This document shows, piece by piece, positions 51,229-61,030 of a stretch of DNA of 64,000 nucleotides; position 1 is the stretch's first letter; every line of letters begins with the position of its first letter. A program made the position numbers and the translations under genes. The notes beneath the pieces are model-generated. The model was not told where the DNA came from. It did not search any database and was given only the letters and a program-made list of their open reading frames with translations. Source of the stretch: Phytohabitans flavus (GTDB lineage: Bacteria > Actinomycetota > Actinomycetes > Mycobacteriales > Micromonosporaceae). The DNA is taken from NCBI RefSeq assembly GCF_011764545.1, contig NZ_AP022870.1, positions 1-64,000 on the forward strand, given 5' to 3'.

Positions 51229-53894
51229 TTAGCCCGAGGAGAGGACGCCTCGGTGTAGCACAGTTGGGTGGTCCCAGTGCAGGGTGGCCGTGCACGGTGC
51301 GGTGTCGGTGCGGTGCACCGACACCACGATGGTTTTCGCCTGGCGTGGGGCCGCGCCAGGCGGGTCGAGTCGGCTTGCGGCGGCGCGGACCTCTCCCGAT
51401 CGCATCAGCCGGCCATCAATGGTCATTTGCCACTCGAAGACGGCGTCGGCGCAGCCATCCGGCCGGACGAGGCTGAACTCGCCATCCACGTCGCGAAACT
51501 GCAGTACCCGCTGCCTGCTCGGGGAGGTGAAGGTGGTGCTGGCTCGGCCGCCAGGGCCGACCTGCCACCGGTAGCCGGCGATGTAGATGATGCAGTCTCC
51601 AGCGCCTTGGCCAATTAGACCGCCGCCGGTGGGGCCACAGGCCTGGATGACTTTGGGGCGGTCTCCCGAGTGGTAGACGGGAGTATTCCGTGCCGCGAAC
51701 GCCATGAACAGCACGAACAACGCCGCTACCGTCACCACGCAGAGGCGCACCCGGTGCCGGTGCCACTCTGATTGGTGCGCATCCGCCTTCTTCTGGCGTT
51801 CTGTCCCTAGGGCGCGCGCGACGGACAGCTGACTTGCCCCGCCGGCCAGAGACTCCTGCAGGAGTAGGTGCCGGAACTGGTAGCGCGCACCCGACTGGCG
51901 CAGCACTCCCCTGCGGTGAGCGTCGTCGAGGAAGCTAGCCATGTGGAACGGCAACCGGCCGGTAACGCGCAGCCAGACCCGGGCAACAAGGAACGAGCCC
52001 CAGGCGTGGTCGAGTGTGGTGGCCAGGGCGTAGGCCACCCCGAATACACCGACGACGAGTCCTGCGTACACGAATCCTAGGCCCAGCAAAGCCGCCAGCA
52101 GCAGGCCGAGCGCGACGCCGAAGGCGCTGCCGTCCCGTAGGCCTCGGCGTATTGCGCGTTTTCGCTCTGCAGACAGGGCCGACTGGGGGGTCGTCTCCTC
52201 CGTCGCGTGGATGCCCTGCGGCGGCCCGCCCGTCATAGCCATCATCACAGCAGCGACGAGACCCGAGCCGGCGGCTATGCTCAGCCCGGCAGCGGGTCCG
52301 GCAACGGACACGAACAGCAGCGCCGTCACCAGGACCACCAGGAAAACCGGCGAAGCAATCAAAACGTTACGGATGGGTCGGGCCAGCTCCCACCAACCCA
52401 CGTCCTGCACGCCGTGCTCCTGCATGTGCCGGGCGAGGAACGTCAACCACCGCTGGGACTGCTCTGGGCGGTAGTCAACGCCAGTGGCCCGCAGCCGGTC
52501 AGGCGTGACGCGTTGCGCCCGGGCCGCGTAGACCGCAGGGACGAAGGACGCCACCAGCCGAGCCTCCACAGCGCGGCGTTCGGCGGTCTGCGCATCGTCA
52601 AGCAGGTCGTCATCCAGGTGCCCGGGGTCGTCCGGGATGTGCTGCACCCCGTCCGCTGTGGCGTCATCAGAGGTGAGCGACTGGGTGCGTACGTCCGTAG
52701 TGTCTGTGGTGGCCACCTGCCTTTCCAGCGGCATAAGCAGATCGGTGGGATCTGCCGTAGACGGGACCTGGTAGGTGCTGCGGGCCAGTGCCACCATCAG
52801 CGGGGTGGACAGCGCCTGCGCCAGTGGCCCATCCGGATGTGCCCGCAGGTGGGCGAACACCGGCTCCCACCGAGGGTCCGGCGTAGGCTGGGATAGGTAG
52901 GTGATGGCGTCCTCGACATCTACCGGCTCCAACTCAACCACTGCCGCTAGGGACAGCACGCGGCTGCGGCGTACGGCTTGCTCGTACTCGCCGGTGCGGC
53001 AGGTAACAACCAGCGGCCGTTCAGCCGAAGCGAACTGGTCGAGGTAGTCCATTGCCCGAGCGATGGCATCAGCTGGCAGCTCGTCGAGGCCATCGAGAAT
53101 CGGCAGGATCCTGCGGTGTTCCACCAGACGTTGTGCTAGGGCCGGCGGGTCGCCGTAGGGGGCCAGCACGTCACTGTAGACCTCGGCCAGCTGGCGGGAT
53201 ACGAAGTCGTCCACCCGCTCAGTGGTGTTCCATGCGTTGATTGGCAGAAGCACCGGCAACGGCTCATCGGCGGCGGGACGGCGGATCAGGCTGAGGGTAA
53301 GCAACACCGCGAACACGGTCTTGCCTGCACCGGGCGCGCCGAGGACCATCAGCTGTCGGTGTGGCAGTCTTCGGAAAGCCTCCACGATCTCCTGATTCAG
53401 CGCATCGGTCTTCCCGCGCAGCGGCAACTGACGCCATGTACCCCCAAGCGGGTCATTGAGCACCACCTGGCGGCTGGCGGCCTGCTGCCCTGTCGACGAC
53501 CAGCGAATTCGCACCGGCGTGGGCCGGGTAACCCCCGCCGCGCCGCCTCCTCGGCCCAATCTCCCTCAATCCGGACCGCGAGATCCGCGACCGCCTGCTC
53601 GACCTGGTCATCGCTGGCAACGGCCCACTGCGAACTCCGAGTGGCCTTTTCTAGGGTCACCCCGACGGCAACGACAGCGACGGGCAGCGCTAAGACATTC
53701 GACCAGCTCGCCCAGCGCTGAAACTCCTCGGAGTTACCGAAGATATCGGCGGCGAGCGCATTCACCAGTACCCAGCCGCAGACCCCGTACGCGATCAGGA
53801 CCCGCCCGTTCCGCCGTACCCAGCCTCGCCACCGTTTCCTCACGACATTCATCATGGCTGACACGACCACAGCGCTACAAACGCCACCTACCAT
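51229..53894 (-). pseudogene. NACHT-domain NTPase with membrane segments, one frameshift
   Basis: The 5' frame (start ATG 53894, AGGGA upstream) encodes two transmembrane helices (RVLIAYGVCGWVLVNAL; WSNVLALPVAVVAVGVTL) and a linker. The 3' frame encodes the NACHT ATPase (Walker A LGAPGAGKT, Walker B LPILDGLDELP), then ~5 helices and an extracytoplasmic tail. One G added to the GGGGG run (plus-strand CCCCC 53532-53536) joins RRG-VTRPTPVRIRW, giving 888 residues. NACHT STANDs in bacteria include anti-phage sensors, but this TM-rich class is of unknown role. Confidence 0.85.
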
Positions 53895-54429
53895 TGAAAT
53901 CCCTGCGTCAGCCGGGGTGCCGCCGACCCGCGGAAACTCGGTGCCGCCAAGGTCAGAACCGTCACGTTCTGCTGGAGCGCAACCGGTCGAGCCGGGTTCC
54001 CACTCGCGGCGTACGGGTCGGTCGTTGATCGTGGCTTCAAACGTGGGTGCGTCGTCAAACAGTTAGAGTCGCCGGCCTTGGACCAACGCCAGGAACGCTA
54101 GGCGGCCCGAGCGGCGATGTTGTCTGGCCAGATCAGCAAGATCCGCTGCGCTCCAGCCTGCGGGAAAGCAGCGCGTCGTGCAGCCGGCGGGCATTTCCCC
54201 GACGGCGACACGCCGGCACACCATCATCTCAGTGAGCGCGAATGTCATCCCAAACCGCGGGATCGACGAGAACAGCTGGTGAACGCGACATCTTCACCGA
54301 CTACGTCGTCAAGATCGCTAGTCTGGCGACGACAGCAGCATGACCACCGGCAGCCACCCCAATGCCCGGCATGGCCAGATACGCCGACAACCGTCGATCT
54401 ACCTGTTCAGGTCCAAGTAGGTGATCACA
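53895..54429. other. gap upstream of the NACHT gene
   Basis: About 530 bases without a convincing gene on either strand. It carries the NACHT promoter, unidentified. Confidence 0.35.
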
Positions 54430-54723
54430 CCCTACTGGCTACGTCCCCATTCGACGTCACACGATCACCACAGGATTTCCCGACCACGCCGCTCCCGGAC
54501 GCCGCGAAACGCCGCAGTCTGCGGGTGGCGGGTTGTTGACCGCAAGCGCGGTCAACTGCGGAACGCCGTAGGCTTCGAGTTGCCCACGCAGGGCCAGAAC
54601 GATGACCACGAACGAGGCGACCGTCAGGTAGCTGCCCAAGGGAATCGGCGTGGCGACCCGCGGCTGCCGCAGCCGGTTGGGCGGTGAGGGCGAGGGTGTG
54701 TCCGAGCAGGACGACGCCGGCGG
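54430..54723 (-). pseudogene. membrane protein fragment next to IS1182
   Basis: The minus strand reads LLAAGVVLLGHTLALTAQP and, after a frame switch, GSYLTVASFVVIVLALRGQL, EAYGVPQLTALAVN, two hydrophobic segments of a membrane protein. Its 5' end is missing at the insertion sequence boundary. Confidence 0.4.
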
Positions 54724-54727
54724 CTAG

Positions 54728-56529
54728 GAGACTCCTGAATAATGCGCGTGGCGGTTCACGAGGCTTGATCGGGTTTGGTCGATAGTTGGTGGGTGCAGGG
54801 TAGATCCGATCCGGGCCGTGAGTTGTTGGACACGGCGGCGCTGGTCGGGCATCTGGTGCCGGCGGGCAGTGTGTACGCGTTCCTGGCTGAGCACCGCGGT
54901 GTGGTGTTCCCGGACGGGTTGTTCGCGGATCTGTTCCCGTCCGGCAAGGGTCGCCCGTCGGTGCCGGGTGAGGTGATCGCCTCGGTGTTGGTGTTGCAGA
55001 CGCTGGAGGATCGCTCCGATGGCGAGGCGATGACCGCGTTGCGTTGTGATCTGCGGTGGAAGGTGGCGTGTGGGTTGCCGATCGACCACGCGGGGTTCCA
55101 CCCGACCACATTGACGGTGTGGCGTAACCGGCTGCGAGCCTCGGACCGCCCGGACCGGATCTTCGAGGCGGTCCGCCACGTGGTCGCCGAAACCGGGGTG
55201 CTGTCGGGCAAGACCCGCCGGGCGTTGGACTCGGTGGTGCTCGATGACGCGGTGGCGACGCAGGACACGGTGACTCAGCTGATCGCCGCGGTGCGCCGGG
55301 TCCGTCGGCTGGTGCCGGCCGCGGCAGGGGTGATCGCGGATCGCTGTCATGCGCACGACTGGGACGATCCGGGCAAGCCACGAATCGCCTGGGACGACAA
55401 GCCCGCCCGAGACGCGCTGGTGTCCGCGTTGGTCAACGACGCGAACCTGATCGTGGCCGAGCTGGCCGGGGCGAAGCTCGACGAGCCGGCCGCCCAAGCG
55501 GTGGCCTTGTTGGCGTTGGTGGCCGGCCAGGACGTCGAACCCGCCGACGGCTCCGATGGCACCGACGGCCGGTGGCGGATCGCCCGCCGGGTCGCCGAGG
55601 ACCGGGTCATCTCCACCGTCGACACGGCCGCCCGGCACGCGCACAAGACCGTGCACCACCGCCAAGACGGCTTCAAAGCCCACCTCGCGATCGAGCCGGA
55701 CACCGGACTGTTCACCGCCGGCGAGCTCACCATGGCCAGTGGCCAGGACAACCACGAAGCCGTCGTCGGGCTGCACCTGCTGGACAACGACCCCGTCGAT
55801 CCGGCACCCGACGGGTTCGAAGTGCTAGGCGATTCGGCCTACGGCACCGGCGATGCCCGCGCCGCGCTCGCTGACGCCGGGCACACCGCTGTCATCAAAC
55901 CCGGCCCGCTCACCCCAGCCGTCGCCGGCGGGTTCACCCTGGACGACTTCACCATCGACGAGCAAGCTGGCACCGCCACCTGCCCCAACGGCGTCACCCG
56001 ACGCATCACGCCCAGCCGCACCGTCACCTTCGGCGCCGCCTGCCGCGACTGCCCACTACGGCAACGCTGCACCACCTCAAAGACCGGCCGAGGCCTGGCC
56101 ATACACGAACACGACGCGCTGCTGCGCGCAGCCCGCCAAGATTGGGTCGACCATCCACACCGACGTGACACCTACCGCCGGCACCGGCCCATGGTCGAAC
56201 GCTCCATCGCCTGGCTGATCGGGCCGAAAGGCCGCTGCCGCAAGCTGCGCTACCGCGGCGTGAACGCCAACGACTGGTGGCTCCACACCCGAATGGCCGC
56301 CCTCAACCTCCGCCGCCTCCTCAACCTCGGCCTGCAACGCGACCCAGCAGGCTGGGTCATCACCTGACCACCACCCCCGGGTGCCCTCACCCCACCAACC
56401 GGGGAAGGCGAACTCGTTGTCCAGCCACACACCGTGACCCAACCCGCCACATGACGGCCCCTTGAGAAGCCTTCCCCATCCCAATCACAACCAGCCCAAC
56501 CTCAAGAACCAGGATTGTTCAGGGGGCTC
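54728..56529 (+). mobile_element. IS1182-family insertion sequence, 1802 bp
   Basis: The left end GAGACTCCTGAATAAT (54728-54743) and the inverted right end (reverse complement GAGCCCCCTGAACAAT, ending at 56529) match at 13 of 16 bases. CTAG occurs on both sides (54724-54727 and 56530-56533), consistent with a 4-bp target duplication. The single transposase gene inside is intact, so the element is probably active. Confidence 0.85.
54793..56367 (+). CDS. IS1182-family transposase
   Basis: A 524-residue protein from GTG 54793 (VQGRSDPGRELLDTAALVGH), matching the usual family start; an upstream TTG at 54775 is open. DDE core segments include ALDSVVLDDAVATQD, QDGFKAHLAIEPDTGL, EVLGDSAYGTGDARA and the C-terminal RPMVERSIAWLIGPKGRCRK. 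ACRDCPLRQRCTT is the family's Cys-rich region. Intact. Confidence 0.95.
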   Translation: MQGRSDPGRELLDTAALVGHLVPAGSVYAFLAEHRGVVFPDGLFADLFPSGKGRPSVPGEVIASVLVLQTLEDRSDGEAMTALRCDLRWKVACGLPIDHAGFHPTTLTVWRNRLRASDRPDRIFEAVRHVVAETGVLSGKTRRALDSVVLDDAVATQDTVTQLIAAVRRVRRLVPAAAGVIADRCHAHDWDDPGKPRIAWDDKPARDALVSALVNDANLIVAELAGAKLDEPAAQAVALLALVAGQDVEPADGSDGTDGRWRIARRVAEDRVISTVDTAARHAHKTVHHRQDGFKAHLAIEPDTGLFTAGELTMASGQDNHEAVVGLHLLDNDPVDPAPDGFEVLGDSAYGTGDARAALADAGHTAVIKPGPLTPAVAGGFTLDDFTIDEQAGTATCPNGVTRRITPSRTVTFGAACRDCPLRQRCTTSKTGRGLAIHEHDALLRAARQDWVDHPHRRDTYRRHRPMVERSIAWLIGPKGRCRKLRYRGVNANDWWLHTRMAALNLRRLLNLGLQRDPAGWVIT

Positions 56530-56533
56530 CTAG

Positions 56534-56705
56534 GGCCGTTGAGGTGTTGGCGCAGTCGGCGCCGTAGATTCCCCGACTCACCAACGTAGATGACATCGTC
56601 GCCAGCCAGGACCACGTGTACCCCGCCGGCGGCGGGAGCACCGGTCACATCATCGGCGGTGAACGGCACGGAGGGGGAGAAGTCGGAGAGCGTCGAGTCA
56701 GCCAC
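56534..56705 (-). pseudogene. GIY-YIG nuclease gene cut by IS1182
   Basis: From GTG 56705 the protein reads MADSTLSDFSPSVPFTADDV, then GVHVVLAGDDVIYVGESGNL, RRRLRQHLNG, a GIY-YIG-type start (here GVH...IYVGES with the following RxxxxxH). The frame ends at the IS border. The sequence left of the IS does not continue the domain, so the rest was lost or the locus was rearranged. Confidence 0.65.
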
Positions 56706-57133
56706 ATCGGCAGGCTGCCACGAGTGTCGTGCGGATGGGTCCGTCGCGGTTGTCTGAAACCCGTCTCAGGTTCGCTCGACGAGCTTCATGAGGCGAGCCC
56801 GGTGGGCGGAGCCGTCCCGTCGCCTGACCAGCCGCCGTATCTGCGGAGGTGTCAGCCGCCTGGTTAGGGCGGCAGCCGCGAATGCACGTGGGCAGTGGAC
56901 GATTGCCACTGCCCACGTTGCTTTCGTTGTCGACCGGACGACGGACTCTCGTTGGTAATCGGCCGTGCGATGTGGACGGTATAGACGTTGAGGATGGGCT
57001 GGCTAGCTGGCAGGCTTGGTCGTCTTCGTCGATCCGGCGCTGCAGGAGCGGTGATCCTGGTGCGCCTGCGATGGCTCAAATGGCGGGAACGTGGATCAGC
57101 GTCGGCGAGGTCGAGCTCGGACGTGGAGTGGTG
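56706..57133. other. leader region of the Mrr-N/CBS/HEPN-like gene
   Basis: About 430 bases. The frame of the downstream gene is open through it but the composition is not protein-like. No gene is supported. Confidence 0.35.
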
Positions 57134-58711
57134 ATGACGAACGCGTGGATGGTGAGAGCCGGTCGTGACGGCGAGCGTGAGGCCGACGCCTTGGAACAGT
57201 CGCTCGTCATCGGTGGCTGGCCGGAGATGGGCAACCTCGCGCAGTACACATCCCGTCGGGAGCTGCAGGCTGCGGTCCGGGCGGCCTATCCGAACCGGTC
57301 TCGGACCGTGGTGGCGAACTGGACCGGTCAGCTGTGGCGGTTGATCTATGCCATGGAGGCCGGCGACCTGGTCGTAACGCCGCTGAAGAAGGCCTCGCCG
57401 GATCACGTGGCGATCGGCCGGGTAACCGGCCACTATCAGTATCGGCGGGACGCACCCCCAGACCGTCGTCACGTGCGACCGGTGACATGGGTACGGCCGG
57501 CGTTGCCACGGTCGGCGATCCAGCAAGATCTGCTGTACAGCCTCGGCTCGCTGTTGACGATCTGCCAGCTGCGGCGCAACGGCGCGGTGCGGCGGCTTGC
57601 CGCGCTCGCCGAGACAGGCGTCGACCCGGGACCGACCCTCGACGAGGTGTCGACCAACGGATGGGTGACGCCGGACGACTTCGTCGAGCGGGCCGTCGCT
57701 GACGACAACGGCGTGGAATTGACGATCCGGGAGCTGCTGTCTAAGTGGGGGGCAGGTCGGCGGACCAGCTCCGTGGTGGAGACGATCCAGCGGGACTTGG
57801 CCGAGAACGGGCTTACCACTGTACCGCCGTTCACCGAGGGATGGATCGGCAAGAGCGTCTTGGTCGTCAAGTCTGGCGCGGAAGAGGATGACACCACCGT
57901 CGAGACGGCGACCGAGCGGTTGCTGGACGAGCAGACCGACGCGGAGACCGTCACGGAAGAGCCCGATGACGACGAAACGCTGGTGCCGGAGAAGCCGTTC
58001 ACGCTCCGGTTCGGCACCTTGGTCCGGTCCGACCTTGCCGTCACGTCTGTGCGGCCCACCGACTCGATCGTCCTGGCTCGAACCCTGATGCTGCGGCACA
58101 ACTACTCCCAGCTGGCGGTGATCGACGACGACGGCACCTTCCATTACGCGGTGAGCTGGGAGTCGATCGCGAAGGCCTACATGTCCCCGACACCCCCGTC
58201 GACGGTGGCACACGCCAAGCACACGGCACTGCTGGCCGGCTATGACGACCTGGTGTTACCGCGGATTGACGACATCTCCAACAGCGACTTCATCTTCGTC
58301 CGGTCACGAGACGGCAAGACGATCGCGGGGATCATTACCAGTGCGGACCTGACCAACCGATTCGGAGAGATCGCCAAGCCGTTCACCAAGATCGAGGAGT
58401 GCGAACGCCGCCTGCACCGACGGGTCAAGGCGCAGATCCCGGCAGCCACGATCGAGCACGCCACCAACAAGAGACACAAGAACGCCGACTCGCTCACCTT
58501 CGGCGCCTACGCCCACGTACTGAAGGACGAGCAGGATTTCATGCTGCTTGGCTGGCCTCTGGACCACGAGGAGTTCCTCCAGCAGGTCAAGGATGTCGCC
58601 AAGATCCGCAACGATATGATGCACTTCTCACCCGACCCCGTCCCGCACGACGAATGGGACGCCATCGATGGGCTACTAGCCATGCTCCACGCCGTCGACC
58701 CACTGCCCTAG
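57134..58711 (+). CDS. Mrr N-terminal-like / CBS-pair / HEPN-like fusion protein
   Basis: A 525-residue protein. Residues ~1-130 (AWMVRAGRDGEREADALEQS, VIGGWPEMGNLAQYTSR, LWRLIYAMEAGDLVVTPLK) resemble the N-terminal domain found before Mrr nucleases and in 'restriction system' proteins. A winged-helix-like region follows (~170-250). Residues ~295-415 form a CBS pair (LAVTSVRPTDSIVLARTLML, YSQLAVIDDDG; IFVRSRDGKTIAGIITSADL). The C-terminus is helical with RNDMMH (R-x4-H), the HEPN RNase motif. The ATG at 57134 has GGAG upstream. It could sense a nucleotide through CBS and act on RNA. The domain roles are inferred, and there is no Mrr nuclease domain. Confidence 0.75.
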   Translation: MTNAWMVRAGRDGEREADALEQSLVIGGWPEMGNLAQYTSRRELQAAVRAAYPNRSRTVVANWTGQLWRLIYAMEAGDLVVTPLKKASPDHVAIGRVTGHYQYRRDAPPDRRHVRPVTWVRPALPRSAIQQDLLYSLGSLLTICQLRRNGAVRRLAALAETGVDPGPTLDEVSTNGWVTPDDFVERAVADDNGVELTIRELLSKWGAGRRTSSVVETIQRDLAENGLTTVPPFTEGWIGKSVLVVKSGAEEDDTTVETATERLLDEQTDAETVTEEPDDDETLVPEKPFTLRFGTLVRSDLAVTSVRPTDSIVLARTLMLRHNYSQLAVIDDDGTFHYAVSWESIAKAYMSPTPPSTVAHAKHTALLAGYDDLVLPRIDDISNSDFIFVRSRDGKTIAGIITSADLTNRFGEIAKPFTKIEECERRLHRRVKAQIPAATIEHATNKRHKNADSLTFGAYAHVLKDEQDFMLLGWPLDHEEFLQQVKDVAKIRNDMMHFSPDPVPHDEWDAIDGLLAMLHAVDPLP

Positions 58712-59046
58712 CTGCGAGGACCGCGTCTCGTCTTCCGCGGTCGCGATCGGGCTAATGCCGCGCCAATCTGCCGCAGGCACGCGGTTGGTCGCCTTCGGGG
58801 CGTGCCACTGGGGAGTGCGCCTGGCGCTACCGCGATCTCCTGGGACGATACCGCCAGCGAGCTCATCAGGGCGAAAGCTAGCGTCGCCCCGTAACCAACC
58901 TCGGCAGGCCGCAGGCAGCTGCCGTACTGCCACGTTCGGCCCAGAATCCGAGTCGATGTACAGGAAAGCTGTGCCGCCGGGCGCGAGACGCGCGGCAAGG
59001 TCGAAGCAACATCGAAGGTGCGCTCGGCGACACAGTCTACCAGGCA
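58712..59046. other. gap, possibly with the lost 5' part of the next gene
   Basis: About 330 bases. The frame of the next gene continues upstream as GKLCRRARDARQGRSNIEGA near 58970-59030, so its true start may be here or interrupted. No good ribosome site. Confidence 0.35.
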
Positions 59047-59547
59047 TTGCATAGCCTGGATACCGAAACGGGACTCACTACTCATGCGAAAGAGTCGCTC
59101 AGAAGTCGTGTACTCCAATATCGCGGCGGCACTCAGTCTATCAACATGCTGGAAGCGGTTGCCGTGCTCCGAAATATCGAGGCGGCCCTGTCGCCATTTA
59201 CGCTTATGGCCAGAAGGGTGCGGTCGCTCGCGAAGTGGCTGAACGCACCGGCAACCATTGCCGATAGATGCGATGTAATTGACGTCGAATGGGACCTGGC
59301 TCGCGCTCGCCTGCAGCGAATCAGAAACTGCGTGGCGCACGGCGGCCCTCGGAGTGAAGCCGGCATACGCAGTGTCAGCGCGTTCAGCAGGCAGCTCGCC
59401 GCATGGTCGATATCGGCTTACATTTCTGGAGTAGCGGACAAAGGAATCATCGAGGAGCATGCGGCTCGAAAAAGGGCGAGCGATGACTGGCGCGCTGGGA
59501 TTCGCAGTTCACCTAATTCGGGCATAGCACTATTTCCGCGAAGTTGA
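59047..59547 (+). CDS. hypothetical helical protein with HEPN-like RNxxxH motif
   Basis: A 166-residue helical protein from TTG 59047 (start uncertain). LQRIRNCVAHGGP near residue 97 contains R-N-x3-H, the HEPN-type catalytic motif. ESLRSRVLQYRGGTQSINML and EAVAVLRNIEAALSPF precede it. The position next to another HEPN-like gene is notable. The 5' part may be missing. Confidence 0.5.
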   Translation: MHSLDTETGLTTHAKESLRSRVLQYRGGTQSINMLEAVAVLRNIEAALSPFTLMARRVRSLAKWLNAPATIADRCDVIDVEWDLARARLQRIRNCVAHGGPRSEAGIRSVSAFSRQLAAWSISAYISGVADKGIIEEHAARKRASDDWRAGIRSSPNSGIALFPRS

Positions 59548-59744
59548 CGACCTGCCGGATCCTGCCATGCTTACTTACTCATGCCGCTGGTCATGCGCGG
59601 TGGCGGCAGCGCCAACCGCTTGACCGCACGCGCAATTGCGCGCGTGCCGCGAGGCTTGTGCTATATGGCGCGACGGTGATCGGAGTGAGGTGAGGGCGCG
59701 GTCGCGTACGGACGTTTTACGCGTTATACGCTGGCTGTGTCACC

Positions 59745-60013
59745 GAGCGGGAGTGCGGCTGGACGGAGGCCGGCAAGGCGAGCGCGGCACGCACGCCGTG
59801 TCCCGAGCGGGAGGCTATTGAGGCGCTGTTCTCGACCCAGCGGATCGAGAACCACCCCGGGACGCCGCTGCTGGCGGTGCCCGGTTGGCCGATTCGGCTC
59901 GGGTGATCGTGGTGTTGTGCGAGCGGATGGGTGGAGTCGACAGTTACGCGATCCTGGCGGTGCGGCCGGCTCGGCCCGAAGAGGTCAAGCAGTGGGTGGA
60001 GGGGACGCGATGA
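59745..60013 (+). pseudogene. small gene upstream of RHH antitoxin-like gene, one frameshift
   Basis: Frame 1 reads VTERECGWTEAGKASAARTP, CPEREAIEALFSTQRIENHP, LLAVPGWP. Frame 2 reads DSARVIVVLCERMGGVDSYA, ILAVRPARPEEVKQWVEG and stops at 60013. One G added near 59889 joins them as GWPDSARVIVV. The stop overlaps the next ATG (ATGA). By position it would be the toxin or partner of a TA-like pair, but the sequence does not match a toxin family I know. The start is not determined. Confidence 0.45.
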
Positions 60014-60285
60014 CGGTGCACCGGGATCCGAGGAGGATGAGCCGGGAAGAGCTGGTGGCCTACTTCGACGGCGGCGGGGACATCTCGGAGCCGTTGCGCG
60101 ATGCGGCCGTCGGTCCGGTGCCGAGCCCGGAGAGCGTACCGATGATCGTGACCGGAGTACGGCTCTCCGCGGCGGCCGTTGCGCGGCTGGACGAGCTGGC
60201 GGGCAACGACAAGGCGGGACGCTCAGGTTTGATCCGTCAGGCGATCGACGAGTTCCTGGCCAGGCATACACCCGAGGCTGCCTGA
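60010..60285 (+). CDS. ribbon-helix-helix antitoxin-like protein
   Basis: A 91-residue protein. MSREELVAYFDGGGDISEPL at the start and a C-terminal ribbon-helix-helix: VTGVRLSAAAVARLDELAGN, DKAGRSGLIRQAIDEFLARH. The RHH fold binds DNA as a dimer and is typical of antitoxins. The ATG overlaps the upstream stop, so the two genes form an operon. Confidence 0.75.
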   Translation: MTVHRDPRRMSREELVAYFDGGGDISEPLRDAAVGPVPSPESVPMIVTGVRLSAAAVARLDELAGNDKAGRSGLIRQAIDEFLARHTPEAA

Positions 60286-61030
60286 ACAGCGACAGTTCCT
60301 CGCGTTGGCGCAGGCAGTCTTGCCGCTGCGATCGGCGGGCGCTGCATTGCGAGATCAGGTGCACGCACGGTCCCGCTACCTGTGGGTTGCCTGCTCTTCG
60401 CCGGAAGCAAAGACGTACATCTAGGTGGGATGGTCTGTCGATGCCGTTCAGCATCCCGTAGCGTTCGAACCCGCGCTGTGCTGCGAGGCGGTTAATGCGC
60501 GGCTCGGGGCTGACCAGCTCGCCGCAGTGCAGCGGCGTTACTTGTCGGGCGTTGCCGGCTCGATAGGGCGACTCGGTGCTGCTCGTCGGGACCGATGACA
60601 CGCTCCATGTCGAGAAGCCCTTGCTCTATTCCCTGAGGTACGAGGCAGGCAGGCTCACGATACCTGCCCTCGGGTGACTGCCCGCCGCCTGGGCGCAGTG
60701 GTGTCGTTGGACATGGTGACGGCCGGCCGCCCTGACCGAACACGACCGCCGAGGGTCGCCAGGTTGGGATAGCCCGGGGCGGGTGGTGGGTAGCGTCTAA
60801 ATCATCCCATAGGTTCTGGTGCTTCCATCTGACGCGCGCATTAAGTCTCAAGTAGCCGGGACGCTGCGGTAGAGACCGACCATCAAACCTGCCTATACAT
60901 TTGGCATTCACCTGCGAGGCAAATAGTGTAGTTGATCAATCGCTGAATAGCGCCCAACCTGAGGTAAGCGCCAATTTGCGCTTGGCGGGCCTAAGTGCAG
61001 TGCAAAGTGGGAGCAGAAAGGCCTGACGCA
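60286..61030. other. gap before the plus-strand integrase
   Basis: About 745 bases. A 139-residue minus frame (60492-60911) has mixed composition and no ribosome site and is not accepted. No tRNA or attachment-site repeat was recognised. Confidence 0.35.

Noticed and set aside
60492..60911. A 139-codon minus-strand frame in the gap before the integrase
   Set aside because: Mixed composition, no ribosome site and no recognisable motif; treated as chance.
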